NCBI GenBank assembly: GCA_029532415.1
Contig: JAQOTA010000046.1
Span: 62,001 to 126,000 of the forward strand
Source of the DNA: Marasmius tenuissimus
Taxonomy: Eukaryota > Basidiomycota > Agaricomycetes > Agaricales > Marasmiaceae
DNA: 64,000 bases
Direction: 5' to 3'
Made by a program: the position numbers and the translations under genes. The notes under the pieces were generated by a model. The model was given only the letters and a program-made list of their open reading frames with translations. It had not been told where the DNA came from and did no database searches. Shown in pieces: positions 45,704 to 57,499 of the stretch. The first letter of the stretch is position 1. The number at the start of each line of letters is the position of its first letter.

Positions 45704-46172
45704 AACTACTTAAGTCCGACAATTAACTCATCTTGTCAGAAGCGACGGCCATGCGGGCCGGACCTTTTGCATCTTGGTCATCACTGTCACATGGACAGCA
45801 CACGCGTTCGTTGCGATTCTCTCCCATCCCCTGACTCCCAGAGCCAGCTCTGGGTTCTTCATTGCCTTCCCCGAGATTCCGTTCATGCTTAGAGTCTGCT
45901 CTGAACTATCATTCAGCTCTTGTAAGCTCTTCCGCTCTCTTTTTTACTTGTTTGTAACAACAGTATTGCACCGGTACCAACGTTTAGAGCCATCCTTACG
46001 AGTCTGCTTTTCCAATCACAGCCAGTAAGTCCCAACCCTCCTTGTCCAAACTCGCGTAATGGATCGGAGTATATCTCATCAAGCGAGTATGGTGATTCCC
46101 ACCGTATATAATGGGCTCGTCAAATGAAACAGCTGATAAGCGTTGATTCAGGAGTATACCATCGGGTAGATC

Positions 46173-46719
46173 ATGGAGGAGGATAATCCACAGGGTAAGC
46201 GCATGTTTATCCGGATGAGCGGCGAATCCCCAACGCTCCACCAAACTCTTATTCTAGAGCGCATATCAACGGACGTCAAGTACTTCAATCACCAGCCCTA
46301 TCAGTCGCGGCAAATGTCAAGAGACATTGACATGAAGTTGGACAAGGGCTGTTACGTAGGTGATGTCTTCTACCGGGAAGACTACGGCTGGGTATACATG
46401 GGAGAGAATGAGGGAGACTGTCGATGGAGGAAGTTTCGAAGAGGGGAGGAAAGGAGAATCGTATGCCCGATGGAGGCAGGGGGGCATCTTCGGGTCTTGA
46501 ATACCCACAAGTTCGTGTGGGTTGTTGAAAAAGACTATCTTCACAACCGAAAGAGGTCATCTCTCAAGCCAACGAAGAGAACACAGACGACTCGGAAAAC
46601 GTATGCGCGCTATTGGTTTGTAGAGCGAGGGTGCACTGACGAACTCCACTCACAGGAGAGACGAAGACATGGGGGTGTATGACGAAGATGTAGATATGAC
46701 AAGCAAGAGCGACGAGTAG
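46173..46719 (+). CDS. Hypothetical 163-residue protein with acidic tail
   Basis: Exons 46173-46600 and 46656-46719 join in phase. The protein starts MEEDNPQGKRMFIRMSG and has a folded-looking middle with many aromatic residues (YGWVYMG, then WRKFRRGEERRIVCPMEAGG, then KFVWVVEKD) and a basic stretch. The second exon gives an Asp/Glu-rich end. I do not recognise the family. The next gene begins 43 bp after its stop in the same direction, so the two may share a transcript or be parts of one mobile unit. An upstream non-coding or coding exon cannot be excluded. Confidence 0.6.
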
Positions 46720-46761
46720 GCGATCTTTGACCCGTTTGCAGCTCTTATTCTTATTTTACCA

Positions 46762-49700
46762 ATGTCCTCCCGCACAGAGACTCAGAATCCAGGGCCAAAC
46801 CTGTTCCACAAACACACGCAAGTCGCAAGATCAAACCGCGTCAGAGTATACAGACACAGCGACGAGAAACCCCCCATGATGAGTGCGTGTCAATTCGATC
46901 CTTTGTATAGCGACTTAACCCGGCCATCACTATCCAGAGGACAGGAGTCCAGAACGCGAGTTCTGCGGCCGCGGTCGATGACCAATGGCAAACGGAAAGG
47001 GTTTCCGGAGCAAGCAGATTCCGATAACGATGATATCGGGCTGCATGGGTCGCCCCGTAAAAAGCAAAAAGGTGCTCCACCGCAGGTCGTTGCTTCCTCA
47101 ACGTGAGTGTCCAGATTGCAACCGTAGTGGCTTTTACTCAGTGCGGCCACTCTTTTCGCAGCGCCATTGGCCGAAGAGGGCTGGCATCCAGGCTTCGTAT
47201 TGAAAGGCACATTGACACGTCGTGAGTAAGCAGTTCACGTGGAGCGCGTTCTTGAGCTCTAAAGATGTGTGTGCTACTCCTAAAGCGAAGAAGACGAGGA
47301 GGAAGGACAAGCGGCACCCTCCGGTCTCCAACAAAAGTTGTCGCGGAATGGAGTTGCCTCCGGCGGTGAGCAACGCGCTTCTACCTGTTCGATACTCCTA
47401 CTCATATACAAATTCAGGTCGTAACGCACGGATCGCCGAGCTACTCAGCGATGCTGATACGAGCAACTGCCATCCTTCGCTATCCGAGAGTCTCCACCGG
47501 TGGGGCCAATGGGTGTCGCAGGAATGCGGCCCCATCCCCTACTTCCAAGCCAAAGCGAAGGAGGCTCCGCCGACTCACGTCAAAATATGTGACAACCTCC
47601 AAGCGAATGTGGTTTTCTCTATAGATCTCCTTTTGCATGACCTGTTCGAATGCCACAACAAGGGTCTCACTTTTCCGGTTTTGGAATCTGCGGATGGTCC
47701 ACTGCACCTAAAGAACCCAGCGGACTCCACCAAGGACCTGACGAGAGCGCTAATGTTCCCCGAAACATCCTTTCCTTTGGCAGCGCTATGGATTCCTCCT
47801 ACTGATAGCGGGCTGGGAAAGCTGGAACTCCAGTTTCCTGCCGCATACTCGGTGTATGGGGAGGACAAGCCACGAGTCGTCCACAATCCTAGCGCCGACG
47901 CCACTTCCTACACTCCCAAGGGTTACTCCTCCTGTCCACGTATTAATCCCATGGATATGGTAGTCTACCACTGCCACGGACGATGTCTTTGGCTAGTATA
48001 TCCTCACACGCTCCAGAATATTGCCACCATGTCACGCTCCCCGGGTCAAAAAGACGACCCGAGGAAGCCAAAGCCTTTGGAAGAGTGGATGGCGCAGTTG
48101 GAAGGAGCGGAAGCCATTTTGGCGGAGGATCCAGGAACCACGTTTATCGTTCCCGCTGGCACGACTTACGCTTCTATCTCTCTTTCGCCGAGTGTGCATA
48201 CATCGGGTCTAGTGATCTCACGACGTAATCTAGAGTGTTCCCGACTATCCGACCCTGCACTTTTGAATCGGAGCCACCCCGCCGCGGTAGCTTGGGCATC
48301 ATTTTTCCGAGACGAGGGATTCTTGGACAAGTGGGAGCGCCAGGGACAACAATTGCTAAACGAGGTGGACGAATCGCTGGAGTCGCCTGCGCTTAGAAAG
48401 GCTTTCCCGGATTTCAGAAGCATGAAGAACGATCCCGCACCCCCTCAGAGCCGTGCTGACAATATTGGTTCCTTGGACATGGGCGCGATGAAGGTTTCGC
48501 TTCCACCGACGGGAAACCAGAATGGAACACCATCCACCGCAGACGACGAAGTATTCCCTTCCGAAGTTGATGATGGTGTCATCATGTCGCCTGGGGGCAG
48601 TGATAATGACAGTTTCGACCCTGTCGTCAGACCGAGGAGGCGAAAGGGCAAGCCTGTCAGTGCATCAAGATCCTCTGATTCCGATACAACAGACCTGCAG
48701 ATTCTTTCACCGACTCCATCTGCTCGACGTTCAAAGGAAGGGAATAAGTCTGTGAGGGGCAAAGTCGTGTTATCAGCCTCAAAAAGCGACCTTGCCTATC
48801 GTTTATCAGCGCTAGTATATGATGAAAGCTCATCGGTATGTCGTCGAGTGTTTTCACGATCTCCGCTTGCTGATGATGCTTGTACAATGGCTGTAGAAGG
48901 AGCTCACAAAGGATAGGGAGCTACCTAAGTGGATTAGGACTCGTGCGAAGACAGGCCCAAACTTTGACCGCGGGCACCATGACCGTTCTCTGAACATACC
49001 AGGACGGAAGAGACCCATCCACATACCCAAGCAGGCGACGACTGTTCTCGACGACGAGCAGGCCAAATTGCCCAACACTCTTGTCGACGAGCTGGCCCTG
49101 GTATTACAAGCTCTCCGCGGCACAGATGGCAAGTGTTGTGTTTTCACCATAGAGGCGTGTAGCTACCTCAATGGCCAACTGAGAACCAGCCGAAACCAAT
49201 GGGCAATGCTTTCGCAACAGGCATTCTGGGAGAAGGAGAGATGGATCTTTCCGTTGCTCGACACCAACGGCGGGAATGAAAACGCACACCATTATGTACT
49301 TGTCGTCGTCCATGTCAAGGAAAGACTGATGGTAGTTTTTGACAGTCTGAACTTTATAAGTTATCAGCGTCGTGCGGTCAAGGTTAGTCTTCATGTTTCA
49401 CTTTGTCTTCTGGGCATTGGCTGACATTTTCTTCAGAGAGTAGCAGAATGCGTCTCTGATCTCGTAGTCTTGGCTAGAAGGAAGGGACATCCCCTGGATA
49501 TGGAATCTGGGCGGTGGAATGCCCGACCGCTGCTGGTACAAATTAAGAGCCATTCACCAAGATGTTTATCACTTACTCACTCTGATCAGGACCCCCGCGG
49601 CCCCAGTCCACAGTCCAACAATAAAGACTGCGGCCTTTGGATGCTGTGGGCTCTTCTTGCCAATTTGCGAGGGTTCGATTGGGCCGAAATGGACGAAAAA

Positions 49701-49772
49701 GATCTCCCTCTGTTTCGGCAATTCGTTGCTCGCTCTATCAGGAATCTCCCGAAGACCAGAAAGGGCCACTAA
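46762..49772 (+). CDS. Degenerate JmjC-like region fused to an Ulp1 (C48) protease
   Basis: Exons 46762-47102, 47162-47221, about 47257-48835, 48897-49382, 49437-49535 and 49590-49772 give about 915 residues. The 35-bp intron at 47222 is the least certain. A basic nuclear-type N-terminus is followed by a region (about residues 300-450) whose strands GRCLWLVYPHT and TTFIVPAGTTYASISLSPSV match the JmjC-like cores of this organism (compare GAKIWTLFIPD and DTLIMPPGMMHLVYTPVPSI in the gene at 54.9 kb). The HxD pair and the distal His are missing, so it should not bind iron. A Ser-rich linker leads to an Ulp1 protease with His about 792 (NAHHYVLVVV), Asp about 809 (VVFDSL), Gln about 863 and Cys about 869 (QSNNKDCGLWML), a full triad. 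Expected activity is removal of SUMO-like modifiers. The gene is intact. Confidence 0.75.
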
Positions 49773-49799
49773 CTCAAATGAGAATAGCCGCTATAGTAG

Positions 49800-50180
49800 G
49801 GGCCTCTGGCACTAGTTGTGTTGTTGATGATATCCGCAAAGGGTTCTCTGCTTCTTCAGGGACGTGTATGCATTCTAGCGGGTTCTCGTATTGTTTGCTG
49901 TATTCCGTATTCTATACTCCAGAGGAGATTTAGAAAAGTCGAGTCATATGGTTCGAATGGAGCTCAAGTCCTAAGGCCAAACAAGAGATAAGAAAACCTA
50001 CACTCAGTCCCATTTCGCAACGACAGGGCTCTGTAGCCGATGTAGCTAGCCAGAATGCTACATCCTACGGGCAGCTGGGACCATACCGTTTCGGCAATGT
50101 TCCAGTCGGGAACGCCCTCTGGGAAATGATAGCTAGCCACGGCTTTGTTTCCATCGCACGGCACCTGTTATACCCGATCA
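49800..50180. other. Short intergenic stretch; no gene seen
   Basis: Between the protease stop and the first recognisable RT residues there is about 400 bp with only shadow frames. The left end of the downstream retroelement must lie here or nearby, but I cannot place it. Confidence 0.4.
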
Positions 50181-50189
50181 CAAGCCATT

Positions 50190-51396
50190 CTTGGTGGTAC
50201 AAGGAAGGCCGGGTATGTTCTACATGGATCACTGCTTCCCGTTCGGAGCGACTTCCGCTAGCAGCAACTCGGGAATGGTTGCGAACGCGATGGTAGATAG
50301 GATGATCTGGCAAACGGCCGCGTACCCGTACGAAGGAAGTGTCAGGACGGGACTTTCAGACCGATAGAGCGAACACGAATCGTTGAACTTCCCGAATCCA
50401 TCTCATTGGAACCGGTCGAGAACCCTGAAGTGGTGTCGTTTCTCTCATCCTTTCCCACACCACCAGATCCTACGTCACCCATTCCCTTCAACCCATTCTC
50501 TCCCGACGAATCACTCTTCGAATATGACTATGACACGGAGCAGATGAACGTTGTCAAGCACCTACGCACTCCTTGGAACCTGAAGAAAATGGGTCATCAC
50601 TTTCCTGGGTTTCGACTGAAATCTCCCACTCAAGCGGGTCTCGTTGACGGATTTGAAGAGATTGAAGTATCGGGCCAAGGTCAAATTATTTCTTGACGCC
50701 TACGAGGGTGTTCGATGTCCACTGGAACCTATTGAGAGCATTCACGGCACGCTCTGTCATTGTGCCTTCGTTCACAGAGATGGTAGAACACGATTATCTT
50801 CAATGTCGAACTTTGCAGCATCTTACAAAGGGAACCGATAACGTTCAAGATACGTTCCCCCGTCCATGACGAAGGATCTGAAGTGGTGGTACGAGCGACT
50901 GGAAGATCCTCACTACTACCGCCAGCTTAGTCCAAGAGGTCCGCTAGTTGATCTAGACTTGTACGTGGATGCCTCGACAGACTGGGGTATAGGAATCGTT
51001 ATTGGTGGCCAATGGGGTGCATACCCGTTGAAAGCAGGATGGAAGATCCCGGGTAGGGATATCTGTTGGCTCGAAACTCTGGCGGTTGAACTAGCAACAT
51101 ACTACATCGCAGAGCAAGGTCACCATGACTGTACAATGCGAATCCATTCTGATAATCAAGGCACTATCGGGGCCGTTATCAAGTCCCGCTCGCCAAACTT
51201 TTGGATCAATCTCGCGCTTAGGCGCATTTACGACGTGCTCTACCCGTCCAACATTGTCCTCGACATCGTTTATGTCGAATCAGAGAAGAATCCGGCCGAC
51301 CCCGTTTCGCGCGGAACGTTGGGATCGCCGGAGAAGAAACTCTCGCGCGCGTTCGTACTGCCGGACGCTCTCACGGACTCCCTTGCCTATGTTTAG
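50190..51396 (+). pseudogene. RT-RNase H part of a tyrosine-recombinase retroelement
   Basis: Palm residues (YMDHCFPFGATSAS, about 50219-50260) are out of frame with the rest, and the YxDD active site is not recognisable around 50300-50400. Further on, LPLKRVSLTDLKRLKYRAK and ESIHGTLCHCAFVHRDGRTR lie in shifted frames. From 50866 to 51396 the frame is open and carries a full RNase H-like domain: LYVDASTDWGIGIVI, CWLETLAVELATYY, IHSDNQGTIGAV and EKNPADPVSRG, with the acidic residues present. The paralogue is at 22.1-23.2 kb (minus). A recombinase frame follows immediately, which marks a DIRS-like element rather than a Gypsy one. Dead because of the frameshifts in the RT. Confidence 0.8.
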
Positions 51397-51399
51397 ACG

Positions 51400-53462
51400 A
51401 CTACTAGCTGCCGAAACGTCCCATAGCGAGGACGTGGAGACGAGGGACCCGCGCAACCCTACGCCTCCAAAGACTGTTTCTTTCTCTGTCGATTCTATTT
51501 CCCAACTCCCCTCATCTCATGTTTCTCATCCACAAAAATTGTCCACACATATCCTTCATGAATCCAAGTCATCATCCCATCGTTTCTCACCGACCACAAG
51601 AGCACCCAGAAGAGGAAGTGAATATGCCCGCAACGAGTTGCGTCCCCGGGTCTTAGCCAAGGATCACATCTTTGCTTGGGATACAGAAAACTCTCGCAAA
51701 CAGGAAGAGAAGAACGCAGAGTTGTACCCGGACGAGATCCGGCGATTGGCCAAGGTAGCCATCTCAGGTGCTTTGGAAGGATCCACTCGCACGACCTATG
51801 CGGCAGGCCCTCTTGGGATCACACAGTTCTATGACAAATTCAGTCAGTCTCCGCCTACTGCCACTATCATGACTTACTGATCCTAAATATCTTCGCAGCG
51901 GCAGACAGAACTATAATCTTGGCCTTCAAAGGCCATCATAAGGGCAAGGTCTCGGGAAAGACGGTGGGGAATTGGTTGTCGGGCATCAAGGCATGGCACG
52001 ACATCAAAGGTGCTCCATGGTGCGGAGACGATATTCACATCAGGATGGCAAGAACAGCGGCCAACAAGGAGGGTACTTCGTTCAGGCGTGAGCCTAGGGA
52101 CCCCGTCTCTATGCGGCACATGCTCGTCCTTAGGGACGGCCTGGATTTCACATCACCCCTCCACGTCTGTGTATGGGCCATTGCCTGTGTCACATTATTT
52201 GCTTGCCGTCGCCTTGGCGAGACGACTATACCATCCGAGTCAAAATCCGACCCGAGGCTCCATGTTACCAATGCGGTCAACTATAATTTCAACGCTCTCG
52301 CGAATGGATATGTTTCCTGTTCCTTCCACATACCATGGACAAAATCTACTCGAGAACAAGGTGCCGATATCGTCCTCACGTCACGATCCGATCCTAATGG
52401 TATATGCCCAATCTCCGCTCTCAAAGCACATCTCGAAGTTAATTCCCGACATATTCCCGATTCATTTCCACTTTTCTCGTACTATTCTAGGGGGGGAATT
52501 GCGACTTTTTTGAGATTTTCCTCCCGCCACTCCTGCAAAGCACCTACCATAGTTTCTTGTTGACAGAAGCATTCTATATATGGAAGAATGCTTAACCTGA
52601 ATTTTTGGGATTTTTACCTTCCCCCCTCCTTGTGTCGGGCAATGACCGAGGCGGGAACAAGAAATGCGACCCCTTTGGGTCACAGTTTGTCATGAGCGGC
52701 AGCTAATCACAGCCCTTGATGGCGATCAGTTCACAGGCTCGTTTACGCCGCTACTTCAGCTCCCTCCCATCCTCCTTCCCTCATCGAGCTCGCTCTCTTG
52801 ACCCTACCTGTCTAGATCTTGGCAGATAGACGCCACCAATCTATCTCAAGATGATTATTCACTCTCCCCATACATTGTTCCTGGACTGTCACGCTCGCAT
52901 CACGCCCAAAATTCTGATGTTTTTCAGGTCTCATTCATGCTCCTTTGGACTCCCAGGCTAACGGTGAGAGTTACAAGGCCTTGGGTACTCCAATTTGCTT
53001 GAAAAAAATTACTGAGGCAAGGGAACAGCGGGAACACCCTCATCTGGAAAAAATTGCATATCCCCCCCCATCGCACATCGTGTGACAGAATAGTACTTGG
53101 ACAGCAACCAGAAACCCCAGATGCTTCCCAAGAAGACCTTCCTTGACATTTGTTACGACATATGGCGGAAAGCCTCGCTCTATCATGTACTGGGACACAG
53201 TTTCAGGATCGGAGGAGCAGTCGAATTGTTGCTGGCGGGCGTCCCGCCGGAGATCGTAGCAAAGACAGGCGGTTGGAATTCATTAGCATTCCTCACGTAC
53301 TGGTGTCGAATCTCCGAAATCCTACCCGCCGCCACGTCAAAAGCCTATTCTTCACAACGTATTTCTGCCATGAACTCTTCAGTTGATACTTATAGATTAC
53401 AGAACGGACTCTCATCGGACTTAGTAAACATCATGCACGAAACAGTGTGTTCTGGACTGTGA
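51400..53462 (+). pseudogene. Tyrosine recombinase of the same element, split by an insertion
   Basis: The N-terminal core-binding region (ALEGSTRTTYAAGPLGITQF) reads into an apparent intron (about 51843-51898), then VSGKTVGNWLSGIKAWHDIK. Catalytic Arg I is in FACRRLGETTI. The frame is open to about 52485 (SFPLFSYYS), then is lost for about 600 bp and resumes near 53095 (KKTFLDICYDIW). It continues with LGHSFRIGGAVELLLAGVPP (the H-x-x-R box) and GGWNSLAFLTYWCR with the likely nucleophile Tyr. All catalytic positions R, H-x-x-R, W and Y are therefore present, but in two pieces. Such recombinases insert circular cDNA and are the hallmark of DIRS-like retrotransposons. Confidence 0.8.
52488..53090. 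mobile_element. Insertion inside the recombinase frame, with imperfect inverted ends
   Basis: The interrupting DNA begins GGGGGGGAATTGCGACTTTT. Its far end, read in reverse, is GGGGGGGGATATGCAATTTT, giving imperfect inverted termini. It lacks a reading frame. The flanks show TACTATTCT on the left and AGAATAGTA on the right, which are inverted relative to each other, so no ordinary target duplication is seen and the exact edges are uncertain. A small MITE is the simplest reading. Confidence 0.55.
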
Positions 53463-53779
53463 TTTTCTTGTAACCTTTCTCTTGTAGCCTTCGCATCGTT
53501 GTTAGCTTGACTTGTAGCTCTGATTAGCATCCAATATTGACTGTATTGATCATTGTCAAGACTATACGAGCTGATTCCTCGTATCTCTTAGTTGTCTCTT
53601 AGTTGTGAGTTTGTTTGGCCCTCCCACCCGCTTCCGGGGGTAGGTCAGTTTTCTCGACACACCTTCACCCAATCAGGTTGGCGGCGACTGACCGTTGTAC
53701 GCGAGCGCTCGGGCTGGGATCACAGCCACCGTCACCTTCTTGGATTCAGGAGGTATACCCGAGTAACTCAGACTTAGTC

Positions 53780-53870
53780 CTGGTCCATGTCGCGTTCCAG
53801 ACGCGCCCTCACGTGAAAGCACATGGTCGCATCAGGCGCTTTTCACGTGGCCCCCTTCGGGGACCCAGGC
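53780..53870. repeat. Inverted repeat downstream of the recombinase
   Basis: CACGTGAAAGC (about 53811) pairs with GCTTTTCACGTG (about 53838). It lies about 350 bp after the recombinase stop, where the right terminus of the retroelement is expected. Confidence 0.5.
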
Positions 53871-54397
53871 TCAAGCCTCCGGGAAGCCTTTCCCATAGTG
53901 ACCTAGCACTATCGTGCATATTTGGATTCAACATTGCGATACACCCATACAGACTTCCAGATATTCTCAGACATGAGAATCTTCTCTATTGCTGCGTCTA
54001 CAGAATATCAGCAAGATATTCTCTCCTTGCTCATCGTAGCAGTCTATCTCATCAATGGACGAAGGGGGAGAACTGCACTGCAGATTTGGGTCAGAGCCCG
54101 TCGATGTGGTGGTGGTAAGAGGGAAGGGCACAGACACGCTGAGAATGTCGCGGTCCTTGCTTTTACGGGATTGATAACATCAGAGGGAATTGTTGAGTTG
54201 AAGTTCTCGAGTTGTCTTATTTCTCATTGGCGCCTTCAACTTAGCATCGTTTCTTTTTTCTGTTTCAGCCAGCTGACCTGTCAAGAGATCGAAAAATTCT
54301 ATTCAAGTTGTACATCTCGTCTGAACTCTCCGTCTAACGCCCAGAGCCATCAAACTTCGTCCTACCTCGTCCAGCACAATCGGACTCGTCGCCGGGT

Positions 54398-54451
54398 TTC
54401 ACTGGGACTACACTCTAACACCGATTCACTGGGACTACACTCTAACACCGA
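54398..54451. repeat. Perfect 27-bp tandem duplication
   Basis: The unit TTCACTGGGACTACAC followed by TCTAACACCGA is present twice head-to-tail, at 54398-54424 and 54425-54451, without mismatch. Confidence 0.9.
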
Positions 54452-54850
54452 AAACACAGTAAGTTGATCAAGCCGGGGCGGTCACTGAGCGCTATTACAT
54501 TGAGCGCCTGAGGGCGGAGTCTGAAATTAGCCGAGCACGACGGTACAGGTGATGCGAAAGTTGATGCCGCTTCCTAATATGGAACTATCTCCGACGGCGG
54601 GGAAGTGAACTTTGTGCTGTAAGCAATACCCCGAGATGTTCATGTAGAGCTCACATGAATTTTTCTGAGCTCTCAGGTTGTGATATCACGGTTCTACGAA
54701 CGAAAGAATTTGAGTTGTGCGAGGTGGGGGCTGAAGGAGCACCTACCACACGCATTTCGGAGCGAATTTCCAAATTAAGAAGCGGCATCAATTTTTGCAT
54801 CACCTGTAGGAGACATCTCGCCGGCTTACGTAAGGTTGTTTATTATGATT

Positions 54851-57479
54851 ATGCACGGCAGTATCGTCTTTGGTCTGTACTACCACCTTCTTGACACGCA
54901 CTTCGGTTCCTGCTCAAACGTGGCCTCTCCATTCCCGATCTTCACATTATACTCGATGTCTGGTAACTAAGTTTACATATTCTGCTGCTCACGATCCGCT
55001 GACTCTGCTATCTTCAGAGTCCACCGAACCATTGACCTTCCTTCTGAGAGTCTACCAGTACTTAGCCGCTAACGGTCTGGCTGAACATTATTTCCTGACT
55101 GACAAGGATCGATTGGCATGGGACTATCAGGGTGCTTGGTGGAGGAGAGTAAAACCGCTGCTTGACGGAACGATCACTTGGCCTACGCAAGCCAAGGATC
55201 GCCCCGGATGTAACGAATGGAAGCGGATGGACCTCAACCCGAACGAAACCTCAGATGAAGCCATGGGGCGAATACAGCGCGCTATAAGCACTCAACTGTC
55301 TTCCAAAAAACCTCAGCACCTGAAAAGACCTTACAAAAGACGAAAGGTTGCAGGAAATGAAGTACTCTAGAGTTGGTTTCGTTCAGCAACTATGGCTGAT
55401 ATCACTTTCTTATCAGGGCACGGAATCTACTCACTCAGGATCATCGGACCCAAGCCTTGCGCCCCGCCATTCTTTAGAGGTACCGATCTCCTAACTGTCT
55501 CCTTCGCCAGAGAAAAATAACGTTTGAGAGGAAGAAGGACACAACAACTTCACCTTCCACGCCCCTTTTGGTACGTTTCATAGTATATTCTCTTCAAATT
55601 GCGTTGAGGGGCCACATCTAGTACGATCTAACCTCGGGTACGGCGGAGAGCCCTCTTCGTTGGACAACAACCTCAGGCCACACCATCCTTACACCCTTCC
55701 CCACGTACCTAAATGAGGATGGGCGGAACGTTCTGTGGAGGGTGGGTGTGTCTGTTTTATGTTCTCATAACCCTGAGAAACTCAAGTCTTTCAGGCTGCT
55801 GAGGTGCTGACCGCACTGTCGTTATTGACGGTAGTTGACGCCGAGTGCACGGAGATCCTGGTGGTGGAAAAGCACCAACACACAGAAAGCTACCTCACGT
55901 CGCTCGCTTCCCCCCATCTGGTCCGTAATCGACCCGTGCTTTTGAAAGGAAGGCGAGAGTTAAGGAGTTGGGAGAATGGTCTGCGGGAAGACTATCTGGA
56001 AGACCTCTACGTGGAAAACTTCCGACAGTGTGAGGTTTTAGGTACGTGTCGGACTGGTGTCATTTGATCGCTGGCGTTATCAACCCGTCCGTCGATCGTA
56101 ATCTTTCCAGATTTTGCAAGATACGAAGAAGATTCACTGCGAGGCGAACCGCAAGACAGCGAAGAAGACGTTGAGTATGAGGAGGTCGCCAAGCCCTTAG
56201 AGGGAAGTGACCGCTGGTACCACCCTGCCGAAGAGAATATGGAAGAACGCCATCGCGAGAACCTGCCTTTTGCTACAGTCATGAACCTCATCGCACGCAA
56301 AAACGGCATAAGATACGTCCTCGACTTACCGACATCGCATCAAACCGGGATTCCGTACAGGTAGCGGTAGCTTCTACCGTTGCTATATAAGCTGATGTAC
56401 AAATTCTAGCTCCCTTGATCACTTTGACCGTGCACTGGACAACACAAAAACCCACGGAGAAGCTCTCGTGTGGCGCGATGGCTCTTGGGGTCTTATGCAC
56501 GACGGGCAAGTGGTCACATGGTGGCACCACGATGCAGATGGGAAAATGACTGTAGTCAACGCCGAGACGGGGGCGAAGATTTGGACCTTGTTCATTCCAG
56601 ATGCTTCACTCCCCCCGACGAGGGTACAAGACATTTATCGTTGGATGGCACAGTCCAAGGACAGACTACCGAAGCAATGCTTTGGTTCGATTGTAAACAT
56701 TCTCCTGCTCCCTGGAGACACCCTGTACGCTTATGATCCGCTCTACTGTTGGGTTTCTCCTCAGGAGACTCACTATCGCCCTCTTCCCTTTAGCATTATG
56801 CCCCCAGGAATGATGCACCTGGTGTATACGCCGGTTCCATCCATATTCAGGGGTTCCTCGTTTTGGAATTTCAACTCCCTTCACCTGACAGCCTTCTCGC
56901 TACGAGGGGATGGCATGTTTGCGGACAGCCTGACGAATGTGGACCACGATTACAAGACTGTATTCCATAGCCTAGTTCGTATGGCTGTAGCTATGCCTAT
57001 CATCCAGGCATTCGGTATGGATTTCACGGTTATTGATTGGCTTGCTGCTCACGATGTTTGTACTCTTAGATGTTCGCGAGATTGTGATCTACGCCTTATA
57101 TGACATGATCATTAACTTCCAAGACTACACGTTTGTGGGTGTAAAGGACAGAGATTATCCCACTTCCGCTGTCATGAAGATCAAAGCGATGGTCAAACCG
57201 AATGACTGTGAAAAGCAGTCAAGAATTCAGGAAGAGCTCCGAAAGATCAAGGACAGGAGAGCCCAAGCATTGCGGAAGACCCCTTGTTCAAAGCTCGCTA
57301 TACAGGTACTTGAAGGGGTCATTGCTGCTCATGGGAGAGACATTCCGCGCGATAATGATTCAAAATCGCAGGCTAGCAGGAAATGGGTTGACAAATTCTG
57401 GGACGCTGGTAAATGGTCGATCCCGGGCGACATGATAGAGATCAACCTAGAAGGTCTCCGACAACTTGTAGCAGTTTGA
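54851..57479 (+). CDS. JmjC-like protein, ten exons, metal-binding residues intact
   Basis: Exons 54851-54962, 55018-55361, 55417-55479, 55511-55570, 55622-55741, 55795-56041, 56111-56360, 56410-56724, 56794-57014 and 57070-57479 join in phase to 713 residues. The JmjC-like core spans about 400-570: TWWHHDADGKM holds His437 and Asp439 (HxD), GAKIW holds Lys454 (the usual 2-oxoglutarate ligand), and IMPPGMMHLVYTP holds the distal His512. These are the residues expected of an Fe(II)/2-oxoglutarate oxygenase such as a histone demethylase. The substrate is unknown. The N-terminal 390 residues and the charged C-terminal 130 residues match nothing I recognise. There are no frameshifts or stops despite the repeat-rich setting, which argues for selection. 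The start is the first ATG of the first in-phase exon. Confidence 0.8.
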
Positions 57480-57499
57480 AAATCAAATTTCGATACCTA

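Noticed and set aside
41935..49772. Possibility that the helicase, DUF6589 fragment and JmjC-Ulp1 gene form one large transposon
   Set aside because: The genes are separated by a LINE tail and a MITE, lie on both strands, and no shared terminal repeats were seen. Close spacing alone is not enough.
49963..49975. GGTTCGAATGG word resembling a tRNA B box
   Set aside because: The final bases do not fit the B-box consensus and no acceptor stem can be formed around it.
56007..56309. Minus-strand frame opposite the JmjC-like gene
   Set aside because: It lies fully within exons 6-7 of the plus-strand gene, whose splice phases agree throughout. It is a shadow.
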